Assembly (NCBI GenBank): GCA_046594105.1
Contig: JBKJQB010000019.1
Coordinates: forward strand, 1-40,714
Direction: 5' to 3'
Source of the DNA: JBDSGC01 sp046594105
Lineage (GTDB): Bacteria > Acidobacteriota > Thermoanaerobaculia > Gp7-AA8
DNA: 40,714 nt
Shown here: piece after piece, positions 1 to 7,454 of the stretch
Position numbering within the stretch: position 1 is the stretch's first letter
How the letters are laid out: each line of letters starts with the position of its first letter
Notes under the pieces: model-generated
What the model was told of the DNA's origin: nothing
Databases searched by the model: none
What the model saw: the letters and a program-made list of their open reading frames with translations, nothing else
Translations under genes and position numbers: made by a program

Positions 1-359
1 CCATGAAACTCCGGGATGTAGCGGCTGACCGGCGCATCGAGGTCGACTTTGCCCCGCTGGATCAGGACCCAGATGGACGGCGTAGTGGCCACTACTTTGG
101 TGATCGAAGCCGCATCGAAGATGGTGGCGGCGGTCATGGCCTCCGAGGAAGGCAGGATCGCCCGGCGTCCGTAAGCCTTCTGGTAGACCATGCCGTTCCG
201 CTCGAGGTGAAACACTCCTCCGGGGATCTTCTGCTGCGCGATGGCAGCCTCGATGGTTCGATCGATTTCACGGAGCCGGTCGGGATCGAAAACGGTCGTC
301 GAAGAGCCCATCGAGCTGCAGGAAAGCGCGAAGAGAAGAGGCAAAGCGAGTCGGCGCAT
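1..359 (-). CDS. Serine hydrolase / class C beta-lactamase-like lipoprotein, C-terminus cut by window edge
   Basis: The reverse strand from the ATG at 359 encodes 119 residues with no stop before the window edge. The N-terminus MRRLALPLLFALSCSS is a lipoprotein signal with the lipobox cysteine at residue 14, so the protein is probably anchored in the cell envelope. The motif SITK at residues 85-88 matches the SxxK nucleophile motif of the class C beta-lactamase/DD-peptidase-like family, and the flanking FDAASITK and LIQRGKVDLDAPVSRYIPEF are typical of it. The substrate cannot be told; these enzymes include esterases, peptidases and beta-lactamases. It follows the symporter gene by 77 nt on the same strand, so the two may share a transcript, but a TACACT box at 372-377 could also drive it alone. 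Confidence 0.85.
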   Translation of the reverse strand, partial: MRRLALPLLFALSCSSMGSSTTVFDPDRLREIDRTIEAAIAQQKIPGGVFHLERNGMVYQKAYGRRAILPSSEAMTAATIFDAASITKVVATTPSIWVLIQRGKVDLDAPVSRYIPEFH

Positions 360-436
360 GTGTGGGGCCGAAGTGTAAGGGCTGCGCCTGGAACCAACAA
401 ATGTGGGGAGGGTCCAATCGCTGCGCAAAGCGAAAC

Positions 437-1930
437 TCAGATCGCTGGCTGCGCCGCCGGCGGCTCCGCGCGATCCAGCGACGCGGCGGCAGTTCCTACT
501 GCCAGCGTGACCAGCGCTCCGACGACGGTGAACCAAGGCCAGGCCACGGCGGTGCCGAAGCGGAGAGAGAGCACGGCGGCCAGTCCGCAGCTCATGCCGG
601 TGAGCGCCGAGCGGGGTCCTCCTCGTCGAATACTGCCGAGGAGGAAGACGCCGAGGATGGGGCCGTTGATGAGCGAGGCAACGGAAAGCGCGGTGCCCAG
701 TGCCGACTCGCTCTTGTGTCGCACCGCCAGGCCGACGCCGATCTGTGCGATGCCGGCCAGGATGGTCACCAGCCGCGACACGTTGAGGTAGTGGCGATCG
801 CCGGCGTTCGATCGGAAAGGCTTGTAGAGATCGGACACGAAGGCAGCGGCGATCGAATTGAGCGACGACGACATGGCCGCCGCAAAAATCGCAGCCACCA
901 CGATCCCGGAGAGCCCGCTGGGGAGGTGGCGTGTGATGAAATCGGGAAAGACCTGGTCGGAGGCCAGGAAGGGCGCGGAGGTGGGCCCGTTCGCGTAATT
1001 GGGCAGTGTGTACGGATGGTAGAAAGCGAAGAGCAGCACGCCGATGAAGAGGAAGCCGATGAACTGTGCGAGGACCACGGCGCCCGATGAGAGGAGCGCC
1101 AGCGCCGCGCTGCGGGGACGGTCGGTGCACAGATAGCGTTGCACCAGATACTGGTCGGTGCCGTGGGTCGACATGGTCAGGAAGCAACCGCCGATGATGC
1201 CCGCCCAGAAGGTGAAGGTCTTCGTCGCGGTGAGTGTGAAGTCGAACAGGTGGAACTTTCCGTACTGCTGGCCGATGTCGATCGCAGCGGAGAGTCCACC
1301 GGGGATTCCCTTCGTCAGCACGATCGCCGCGGCCAGCGCGCCGAAGATGTAGATCCCCAGCTGCACCACCTCGATCCAGACCACCGCTTCCATGCCGCCG
1401 TAGAAAGTGAAGATGATCATGACCACGCCGAGGCCCACCACGCAGGCGGTGATCACGGAGTCGGCCGAGACGCCGGCCACACTCCCATAGACCGCTGCCA
1501 GAACGAAGGCCGTGAGCAGCAATCGCACGCCGTCCCCAATGGTGCGCATGACCATGAAGAGCGACGCCGCCAGCGCCCGCACCCGCCAGCCGAAGCGCTG
1601 CTGCAGCAGCTGATAGACGGTTACCAGCTCGCCGGTGAAGTAGAGCGGGATGAAGAGAACGGAGACCACGATGCGTCCGATCAGGTAGCCGAACACGAGT
1701 TGCAGAAAGGTGAAATTGCCTCCTCGGGCGAAGGCGATTCCGGGCACAGAGATGAAGGTGATGGTGGAGGTTTCCGTAGCCACGATGGACGCGCCGATGG
1801 CCCACCACGGCATGTGCTGACCGGCCAGAAAGTACTGCGCCGTCGTCTTCTGCTTGCGGCCGAACCAAGCTCCCGCCGCAACGACCGCGACGAGGTAGCC
1901 GACGATGATGACCAGATCGAGAGTCTGCAA
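437..1930 (-). CDS. Sodium:solute symporter family (SSS) transporter
   Basis: This 497-residue protein is hydrophobic throughout, with about 13 membrane segments, the usual size and topology of the SSS (SLC5-like) family. The N-terminal segment followed by WFGRKQKTTAQYFLAGQ and the region GGMEAVVWIEVVQLGIYIF are family hallmarks. It probably imports a small organic solute with Na+; the solute (sugar, sialic acid, amino acid or other) cannot be read from sequence. The start is TTG at 1930: there is no in-frame ATG before the conserved N-terminal helix, and a perfect TATAAT lies 10 nt upstream at 1941-1946. No Shine-Dalgarno sequence is visible, so translation is probably leaderless or nearly so. 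The serine hydrolase downstream may release its substrate, which is an inference from position only. Confidence 0.9.
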   Translation of the reverse strand: MQTLDLVIIVGYLVAVVAAGAWFGRKQKTTAQYFLAGQHMPWWAIGASIVATETSTITFISVPGIAFARGGNFTFLQLVFGYLIGRIVVSVLFIPLYFTGELVTVYQLLQQRFGWRVRALAASLFMVMRTIGDGVRLLLTAFVLAAVYGSVAGVSADSVITACVVGLGVVMIIFTFYGGMEAVVWIEVVQLGIYIFGALAAAIVLTKGIPGGLSAAIDIGQQYGKFHLFDFTLTATKTFTFWAGIIGGCFLTMSTHGTDQYLVQRYLCTDRPRSAALALLSSGAVVLAQFIGFLFIGVLLFAFYHPYTLPNYANGPTSAPFLASDQVFPDFITRHLPSGLSGIVVAAIFAAAMSSSLNSIAAAFVSDLYKPFRSNAGDRHYLNVSRLVTILAGIAQIGVGLAVRHKSESALGTALSVASLINGPILGVFLLGSIRRGGPRSALTGMSCGLAAVLSLRFGTAVAWPWFTVVGALVTLAVGTAAASLDRAEPPAAQPAI

Positions 1931-1940
1931 GGGAAGGGGG

Positions 1941-1946
1941 ATTATA
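1941..1946 (-). promoter_or_regulatory. -10 box TATAAT for the SSS symporter
   Basis: On the minus strand this is a perfect TATAAT, 10 nt before the TTG start at 1930. No good -35 is visible 16-18 nt upstream. The spacing predicts a transcript starting within about 4 nt of the start codon. Confidence 0.55.
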
Positions 1947-1975
1947 CGAATTCGCGGAGAGGGTCGGGGAAAGCG

Positions 1976-2220
1976 AAGCAGAAAGCAGAAACCAGAAACC
2001 AGAAAGAGGCCTCGTCATCCGGAGAGGCTGTGAAGAAATCCCCAATCGTCATCCTGAGCCGCGCAGACGGCGAAGGATCTGCAATCACGAAACTGTCCCA
2101 GGCAAGGCTCTCGTGATTGCAGATCCTTCACTTCCTGCCCACCACCCACGCCGTTCAGGATGACGGTTGCCGGAGGGGTTTCTTCTGGTTTCTGATTTCT
2201 GGTTTCTGCTTTCCGGTTTT
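1976..2220. repeat. Dispersed ~240-bp palindromic repeat, copy A
   Basis: The element begins with purine-rich GAAACCAGAAACC units and ends with their complement, TTTCTGGTTTCTG units, giving imperfect terminal inverted repeats. The core at about 2047-2164 begins GTCATCCTGAG and ends CTCAGGATGAC-like, with internal inverted arms around GAAGGATCTGCAATCACGA and its complement. The core matches the reverse complement of 11000-11110 with about 7 differences in roughly 119 bases by eye. It fills the gap between the symporter and NDH-2 genes and holds no gene. Confidence 0.85.
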
Positions 2221-2223
2221 CCG

Positions 2224-3477
2224 CTACCTCTTCATCAGCCGATCGGAGTCGCCGGTGATCAGTCGCGCGCCCCGCTGGTAGGTCAGGTAGGCCCAGGCCC
2301 ATTGCAGCATCACCAGCAGGCGATTGCGGAAGCCGATCAGGAAGAAGATGTGGATCCCCAGCCAGGCAGCCCAGGCGACAAAACCGCTGAGATGGATTCG
2401 TCCGAAGTCGCCCACGCCGGCGGCGCGACCGATGGTAGCCAGCGACCCCTTGTCGCGGTAGTGAAAGGGTCGCAGTGGCTGGCCGCCCAGCGCACGCTCG
2501 ATGCTCGCAGCGGCGTGCGCCCCTCCCTGCATGGCCGCGGGAGCCACTCCGGGGACCGGCGTGCCGTTCGCCTGCGTCAGCGACGCCAGGTCGCCGATGA
2601 TGAAGACGTCGGCGTGTCCGGGGATGGTCAAATCGGGATTGACCAGCACGCGGCCGGCCCGATCGAGCGGGACACCGAGGCTGCGCGCGAGGGGAGAGGC
2701 TTGCACGCCGGCGCCCCAGAGCACGGTCCGTGTGGGGATGACGGTTGCGCCGACCGTGACGCCGCGGTCGTCGACGTTGGTCACAGTGGCGCCGGTAGTG
2801 ACTTCCACGCCCAGCCTGCGCAGTTGTTCTTCCGCTTTCCTAGAAAGATCGGGTGGATACGTTGAAAGCACGCGATCATTCCTCTCCAGCAAAAGGATCC
2901 GGGCGCTCGACGGTGTGATCCTGCGAAAGTCTTTCAGCATGGTGTGGCGGGCGATCTCCGAGAGAGCGCCGGCCAGTTCGACGCCGGTGGGACCGGCGCC
3001 GATGACTACGAAGGTCAGCCACGCGCGTTGCCGGTCGGGGTCGGTCTCCCGCTCCGCCGCTTCGAAGGCCACCAGGACCCGTCTGCGAATCTCCAGCGCA
3101 TCGTCGATCGACTTCAGCCCCGGCGCGCTGGCCTCCCACTCCGGATGCGCAAAGTACGAATGCGTCGCTCCGGTGGCGACGATCAGGTAGTCATACGAAA
3201 GCTCACCGTCCTTGAGCGTCACCACGCGACGATTTGGATCGATGGCCAGCACATCCGCCAGGAGCACGCGCGCGTTCTTCTGACGTTGCAGGATTGAACG
3301 AATCGGCGCGGCGATGTCGCTCGGGTTGAGCGCCGCGGTGGCCACCTGATAGAGCAGCGGCTGGAACAGGTGATAGTTGTGCCGGTCGACCACGGTGACC
3401 TGCACCGGAAGACCACGCAGTGCTTTCGCCGCGTACAGTCCGCCGAATCCACCTCCGATGATGACGACCTGTTTCAT
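2224..3477 (-). CDS. ndh: Type II NADH:quinone oxidoreductase (NDH-2)
   Basis: This 417-residue flavoprotein matches non-proton-pumping NDH-2, which passes electrons from NADH through FAD to membrane quinone. The N-terminal FAD-binding motif IIGGGFGGLYAAKAL covers residues 6-20. A second Rossmann motif for NADH, VIGAGPTGVELAGAL, is at 158-172, and the FAD-contacting FIIGDLASL is at 292-300. The C-terminal stretch from about 365 to 400, rich in Trp, Leu and Ile, is the usual membrane-docking region. The ATG at 3477 is preferred over an ATG 17 codons upstream because GGGAG sits just before it and the FAD motif then starts at the usual distance. The ParE-type toxin gene ends 14 nt upstream on the same strand, so readthrough is possible. 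Confidence 0.93.
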   Translation of the reverse strand: MKQVVIIGGGFGGLYAAKALRGLPVQVTVVDRHNYHLFQPLLYQVATAALNPSDIAAPIRSILQRQKNARVLLADVLAIDPNRRVVTLKDGELSYDYLIVATGATHSYFAHPEWEASAPGLKSIDDALEIRRRVLVAFEAAERETDPDRQRAWLTFVVIGAGPTGVELAGALSEIARHTMLKDFRRITPSSARILLLERNDRVLSTYPPDLSRKAEEQLRRLGVEVTTGATVTNVDDRGVTVGATVIPTRTVLWGAGVQASPLARSLGVPLDRAGRVLVNPDLTIPGHADVFIIGDLASLTQANGTPVPGVAPAAMQGGAHAAASIERALGGQPLRPFHYRDKGSLATIGRAAGVGDFGRIHLSGFVAWAAWLGIHIFFLIGFRNRLLVMLQWAWAYLTYQRGARLITGDSDRLMKR

Positions 3478-3491
3478 GTGTCTCCCATGGC

Positions 3492-3797
3492 TCAGATGCT
3501 CGGAAGCTTCCCGCGGCTTGTGTGCCAAAGCGCAAGCACCTCTGCGATGTGGTTCTCTTCGTCGTCGCTGTAGTAGAGGAAGTAACGGATTCGAGACAGG
3601 AGGAGGCGCCGGAGGTTGGGGATTCTCCCATGGGGGACGGGTTGGCCGGCGCGGGGAACCTCTCGGAGAAGAGCGAATGCCGACTCAATCTCCTCTCCGA
3701 AGGTGTCACCAGCGAGCGAGCGATTTTCGAGCCACCAGTTCTGCGCCTGGCGGATCTGTTGGCCGGCACGATCGCCGACCCTCACCCGATACCTCAA
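3492..3797 (-). CDS. ParE/RelE-type toxin of a type II toxin-antitoxin pair
   Basis: The gene encodes 101 residues, the normal length of the ParE/RelE fold. The middle LLREVPRAGQPVP and the C-terminal RRLLLSRIRYFLYYSDD followed by IAEVLALWHTSRG follow the ParE pattern, in which an arginine-rich strand is followed by Y-x-hydrophobic-Y and a final W-H segment. The start is TTG at 3797. Its first bases overlap the antitoxin stop as TTGA, so translation is probably coupled to the antitoxin. Members poison DNA gyrase or cleave ribosome-bound mRNA; which applies here cannot be decided. Confidence 0.8.
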   Translation of the reverse strand: MRYRVRVGDRAGQQIRQAQNWWLENRSLAGDTFGEEIESAFALLREVPRAGQPVPHGRIPNLRRLLLSRIRYFLYYSDDEENHIAEVLALWHTSRGKLPSI

Positions 3798-4015
3798 GCT
3801 TTGGCGCGCGCCTTGAGCTCCGCAACCAATTCCAGCCCGTCGATGAATTGACCAGCGCGAACCTCCGCGAGCGCCTGAGCCAGCTCTTCTTCATCCTGAG
3901 GCGTGAGCTGGGGGCGCTCCGGGCTGACCCCGAACACCGCAACCGTCGCGCCCTCTTCAAGATCTCCAGTGACGTCGATCTTGCCGTCAACGACCTTGGA
4001 AGTCAGCACCTTCAT
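3794..4015 (-). CDS. Antitoxin of the ParE-type pair
   Basis: This 73-residue protein starts MKVLTSKVVDGKIDV and ends in an acidic-to-basic helix containing LTPQDEEELAQALAEV and LVAELKARAKA. The N-terminal half suits a small DNA-binding beta fold and the C-terminal helix suits toxin neutralisation. The antitoxin-first order, the 4-nt overlap with the toxin and the small size define the role better than similarity does; I do not recognise a named subfamily. The start could also be the ATG at 4024, three codons upstream. I prefer 4015 because GGAG precedes it, although the spacing is short. Confidence 0.7.
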   Translation of the reverse strand: MKVLTSKVVDGKIDVTGDLEEGATVAVFGVSPERPQLTPQDEEELAQALAEVRAGQFIDGLELVAELKARAKA

Positions 4016-4093
4016 GCGCTCCATGCTAGCACCGGGACGAGTGGATGATGGTTGGTGGCGCATGAACGCGCGGGCTTCTGAAGTCCTGCCTCT

Positions 4094-5569
4094 CTACTTC
4101 CTCACAAACGTCTCCCCGAACACATCCATCGACGCCACCGCTCCCTCGGCATTGAGCGTGAAGCGCACCACCTCGTCGACGTCGTCTTCCTCCGAGGTAG
4201 CCCGGAAGGTGTCGTAGTTCTCGTGGATCATGGGGATCTGCAGGCGCTGCCAGCGGATGGTCAGCGTGGCGTTCTCCGCCGTCACCGCTGCGTCGCCGTA
4301 CACCGCGTTCGAGTACGTGCCGGCGAAGGCGGATAGGTCGTGGGAAGGCTTCGCATTCGGAAGTCGTTTGGCCTCCCGCTCCTTGCGTTTGATGGCGGCG
4401 GAGTCTTCCGACTTCTTCTCCACCCCGAGGTACGCGGCGTTCCAGTCGTAGGGGCTGGCGTGCAGAAGGGAGTCCAGGAGCGTGTTGCGCAGGGCGATGA
4501 TCCCGAAGCCTCGGCCGATGTTGGTCATGACCACCACGCCGATCTTGCGGTCGGGCAGCAGCGCCACCTGCGCGCGGAAGCCGTTGATGGCGCCGCCGTG
4601 GGAGACCTGCAGCTCGCCGCGATAGTCCTGAACGTTCCATCCCATGGCGTACGACTGCACATGCGTGAATGGGTTGGTGGCTCGCGAGGACTTGTCCACG
4701 TTCATGGCCATCTGCGGCGTCTTCGTCTCGTTGAGCGCTGCTTCGGAGAGGAGGCGCTTGCCATCGATCGCGCCGTCGGCGAGCTGGAAGCGCAGCCACT
4801 GGGCCATGTCGTTGGCGCTCGATTTGATCGCGCCGGCCGGACCGAGAGTGGTGTCTTCCGCCGCCGGATGCAGCGTGATTTTCTGGTGGGACCAGTTGTG
4901 TCCAAGGGCGTGATCGGAGGGAGCCCAGTCGGCGAAGCGGGTCTGGCTGTGCTTCATCCCCAGCGGCTCGAAAATACGAGTGCGCACGAAGTCGTCCCAT
5001 GACATTTTCGACGCCGATGCCACCACCTCGCCGGCGGCGATGAACAGGATGTTGTTGTACTGCCAGGCGGTACGGATGGGATGGCTCAGCTTCGCTTCGC
5101 CCAGGCGGCGGATGGTCTCTTCGCGCGAGAACGAGGCGTTGTCCCACAGCTCGTCATGGCGACTCACGCCGCTGCGATGGGAGACGATGTCGCGCAGGGT
5201 GACGGCGGCATCGGCGCAGGGATCGTTGAGATGAAAGTACAGGAGATGGCGGCGCACCGGATCGTCCCAGTCCAGCCTCTTCTCGTCGGCCAGCATGGCC
5301 AGGGCTGTGGTGGTAAAGGCTTTGGTGGTCGAGCCGATCTGGAAGAGCGTGTCGGCGCTGACCGGATCGGGCTTGCCCGATTCCTTGACTCCGTACGCTT
5401 TCGCCAGCAGGACGTGGTCATCCTGCACGATGGCGATGGCCACAGCGGGCAGGTTGAAGGTGGTCATGACCTGGCGCGCCGCTTTGTCGACCGAGGACTC
5501 CAGGCGATCGGCCGCGGCAGCGGGAAGGGTGAGCAGAACGCAGAGAAAGGTGAGCATGGTGGCGCGCAT
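4094..5569 (-). CDS. Secreted class C serine hydrolase with DUF3471-type C-terminal domain
   Basis: The 491-residue product starts MRATMLTFLCVLLTLPAAAA, a Sec signal peptide with cleavage likely after the alanine run, so it acts outside the cytoplasm. The beta-lactamase/transpeptidase-like catalytic set is complete: STTK at residues 80-83 (nucleophile and general base), YNN at 171-173, and HGG at 324-326 in place of KTG. After the catalytic domain a linker rich in Lys and Glu (about 385-405) leads to a small beta domain like DUF3471 (about 410-491). The HGG motif favours an esterase or D-amino-acid peptidase over a true beta-lactamase, but the substrate is unknown. The ATG at 5569 has TAGAAT seven nt upstream at 5577-5582; an ATG at 5578 lies inside that box and is therefore unlikely. 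Confidence 0.88.
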   Translation of the reverse strand: MRATMLTFLCVLLTLPAAAADRLESSVDKAARQVMTTFNLPAVAIAIVQDDHVLLAKAYGVKESGKPDPVSADTLFQIGSTTKAFTTTALAMLADEKRLDWDDPVRRHLLYFHLNDPCADAAVTLRDIVSHRSGVSRHDELWDNASFSREETIRRLGEAKLSHPIRTAWQYNNILFIAAGEVVASASKMSWDDFVRTRIFEPLGMKHSQTRFADWAPSDHALGHNWSHQKITLHPAAEDTTLGPAGAIKSSANDMAQWLRFQLADGAIDGKRLLSEAALNETKTPQMAMNVDKSSRATNPFTHVQSYAMGWNVQDYRGELQVSHGGAINGFRAQVALLPDRKIGVVVMTNIGRGFGIIALRNTLLDSLLHASPYDWNAAYLGVEKKSEDSAAIKRKEREAKRLPNAKPSHDLSAFAGTYSNAVYGDAAVTAENATLTIRWQRLQIPMIHENYDTFRATSEEDDVDEVVRFTLNAEGAVASMDVFGETFVRK

Positions 5570-5576
5570 GCGTGGC

Positions 5577-5582
5577 ATTCTA
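5577..5582 (-). promoter_or_regulatory. -10 box TAGAAT for the secreted serine hydrolase
   Basis: TAGAAT lies on the minus strand, 7 nt before the ATG at 5569. It sits inside the 19-bp gap to the divergent DUF3574 gene, so both promoters must overlap here. A leaderless start is predicted. Confidence 0.5.
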
Positions 5583-5588
5583 TCGGGC

Positions 5589-5972
5589 GTGCGGCGCGCC
5601 TTCCTCCTCGTGCTCCTGCTCACCACTGCCTGCTCCATGGCGGTGTATGTCAGGAGCGAGGTGGACACGCTCTACTTCGGGACGGCCAGGCCGGACGGCT
5701 CGGTGGTTGGCGATGCGGGGTGGAAAGCGTTCCTGGCGGACGAGGTGACCACGCGGTTTCCTGATGGCCTGACCACCTGGGACGGGGATGGCCAGTACCG
5801 GAATCAGCGCGGGGTCATCGAGCACGAACGCACCCATCTGGTGCAGATCGTTCATCCGGCGAACGCGGCGGAGCACAGCAGGATCGCGGCGGTGATCGCG
5901 GCCTACAAGCAGCGCTTCCAGCAGGAGTCGGTGCTGCTGATTCGCACGGACGTGTGGACGCCGGCGCGCTGA
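5589..5972 (+). CDS. DUF3574 family lipoprotein
   Basis: This 127-residue protein begins with the GTG at 5589 as MRRAFLLVLLLTTACS, a short lipoprotein signal with the acceptor cysteine at residue 15. The body carries YFGTARPDGSVV, FLADEVTTRFPDGLTTWD and VIEHERTHLVQIVH, which match the DUF3574 pattern of an FG start, a TxRFPDGLT core and an ER-K/T-L segment. The family has no established biochemical role. An in-frame ATG at 5568 would add seven residues and break the compact lipoprotein signal, and it overlaps the divergent hydrolase start, so GTG is preferred. Its promoter must lie within or beyond the divergent hydrolase start. Confidence 0.8.
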   Translation: MRRAFLLVLLLTTACSMAVYVRSEVDTLYFGTARPDGSVVGDAGWKAFLADEVTTRFPDGLTTWDGDGQYRNQRGVIEHERTHLVQIVHPANAAEHSRIAAVIAAYKQRFQQESVLLIRTDVWTPAR

Positions 5973-6096
5973 TTGAAAACGAGCCGCAGTGGCCTCAACA
6001 TCGTGGCCTTCATTCGAAGGCAACCGTGTCTCCACGTCGGATCGAGGCAGAGAAAACTCAACATCTGACTGTAGAATCGCGGTGGAAATCCCGAGT

Positions 6097-6134
6097 TGAG
6101 AAACCGGGAGTGCGGACGGGCGGCCTGTTTCTCA
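6097..6134 (+). other. Inverted repeat in the 5' region of the outer-membrane protein gene
   Basis: TGAGAAAC at 6097-6104 pairs with GTTTCTCA at 6127-6134 across a 22-nt loop, about 50 nt before the start at 6183. It could form a leader hairpin in the mRNA or be an operator. The rest of the 210-bp gap (5973-6182) shows a possible TAGAAT at 6072-6077 but no convincing -35. Confidence 0.4.
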
Positions 6135-6182
6135 GTTCGAAAAACAGAGCTTCCGGCCCTGCGTTGGAATCGAGGAGATTGA

Positions 6183-7415
6183 ATGCGCCTGACTCTCGCC
6201 ACAGCCCTTCTCTTGACGGTGTTCGTTGCCCTTCCCTCGAACGCCCAGGTGACCATCCAGACCGGCGGCACACTGTCGCAGATGATCACGAATCTCTACG
6301 GCGGCAACGGGATTCAGCTCAAGCCCAACGGGCACGAAGCGCACTTCGGAGAGACGCGCGATTTTCAGCAGTTCAGCGGGTCCCTGCAGAAGACTCTGCA
6401 GTCCCGACCTGTGTTCCCTGTTCCTTCGTCGGTCGGTGTGGTGTCCTACAAGTTCAACGAGGAGACCGGGACGTACGAGAAGGTTGAAGGATCCTTCGGG
6501 CCTGTCCTCTCGGAGCGGGCCACCACGTCCGGCCGTGGCCACGCGAACTTCTCGACCTCGTTCACCGTCTCCGATTTTCAGAGATTCAACGGAAATGAGG
6601 CGATCTCCCTGACCCTGCGCCACTGTCTGACCGACAACTGCACCGGTGGGCTGGACCGTCCCTACCTGCACGATGTCATCCGGGTCGATGTGCGGATGAA
6701 ACTGCGCAGCCAGGTGCTGGCTACCTCCCTCATCTACGGATTGACGGACCGTGTCGACGTCGGGGTGGTCATCCCGTACATTCGCAACGACCTGAACGTC
6801 TTTACCCATGCCTCCGTGATCGTCTCGCCGGGGAGCTTCGCCACCACCCATCAGTTCGATTCGACCATTCAGACTCCCGATCAGCTGGCCAGCGGTCACG
6901 CCATCGGGATCGGCGACATCATCCTCCGCGGGAAATTTCAGGTGCATCGGAAGCTTCCCTTCGATTTCGGGTTCCTCACCGACGTAACGCTCCCCTCCGG
7001 CCAGAAGGAGAACTTTCTGGGAACGGGCGACCTGCGCGTCAAGGAGACCTTCATCGTCTCCAAGAGCGGGCCCCGCTTCGCTCCGCATTTCAACCTCGGT
7101 TACGAATGGAATACGAAAACGGTCAAGCTGAATGCCGTCGACTGGAGAGCGGGCTCGGAACTGGTGGTCAGTCCCCGCTTGACGATCGCCGGTGACCTGC
7201 TGGGAACGCTCCAGCCGAGCGCGGCCTCCCAATTCCAGGTGCGCGCACTGGAAGGGCAATCGCTCACAGGACGATCGCAGATCGACGGCTCCCTCGGCGG
7301 CAAGTGGCAGGTCAATCCGAGAACCCTGCTCACGTTCAACCTCCTTGCGCCTCTCAACAGTGCCGGGATCCGACCGCATACCGTCGTCAGCGGTGGCGTA
7401 CAGTTCGGTCTGTAG
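6183..7415 (+). CDS. Outer-membrane beta-barrel protein, Phenol_MetA_deg-like
   Basis: The 410-residue product starts with a clear Sec signal (MRLTLATALLLTVFVALPSNA) and ends in GVQFGL, the kind of aromatic/hydrophobic C-terminal strand seen in outer-membrane barrels. The region GLTDRVDVGVVIPYIRNDL, the segment GIGDIILRGKFQ, and then TLPSGQKENFLGTGDLRV match the pattern of the Phenol_MetA_deg transporter family (DUF1302-like barrels), where GxGD and PSG turns recur. The role is probably an outer-membrane pore or structural barrel; the name of the family does not prove phenol transport. GAGGAG lies at a good distance before the ATG. The gene converges on the kinase gene with a 39-nt gap. Confidence 0.75.
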   Translation: MRLTLATALLLTVFVALPSNAQVTIQTGGTLSQMITNLYGGNGIQLKPNGHEAHFGETRDFQQFSGSLQKTLQSRPVFPVPSSVGVVSYKFNEETGTYEKVEGSFGPVLSERATTSGRGHANFSTSFTVSDFQRFNGNEAISLTLRHCLTDNCTGGLDRPYLHDVIRVDVRMKLRSQVLATSLIYGLTDRVDVGVVIPYIRNDLNVFTHASVIVSPGSFATTHQFDSTIQTPDQLASGHAIGIGDIILRGKFQVHRKLPFDFGFLTDVTLPSGQKENFLGTGDLRVKETFIVSKSGPRFAPHFNLGYEWNTKTVKLNAVDWRAGSELVVSPRLTIAGDLLGTLQPSAASQFQVRALEGQSLTGRSQIDGSLGGKWQVNPRTLLTFNLLAPLNSAGIRPHTVVSGGVQFGL

Positions 7416-7454
7416 GGTTGACGGCGTGGGGGGAGGGCGGAGGAAGGCGCTTGC

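Noticed and set aside
3..1090. Long plus-strand open frames over the symporter and hydrolase genes
   Set aside because: They are antisense shadows of the minus-strand genes, rich in Arg, Gly and His as expected from GC-rich complement frames, and have no recognisable domain.
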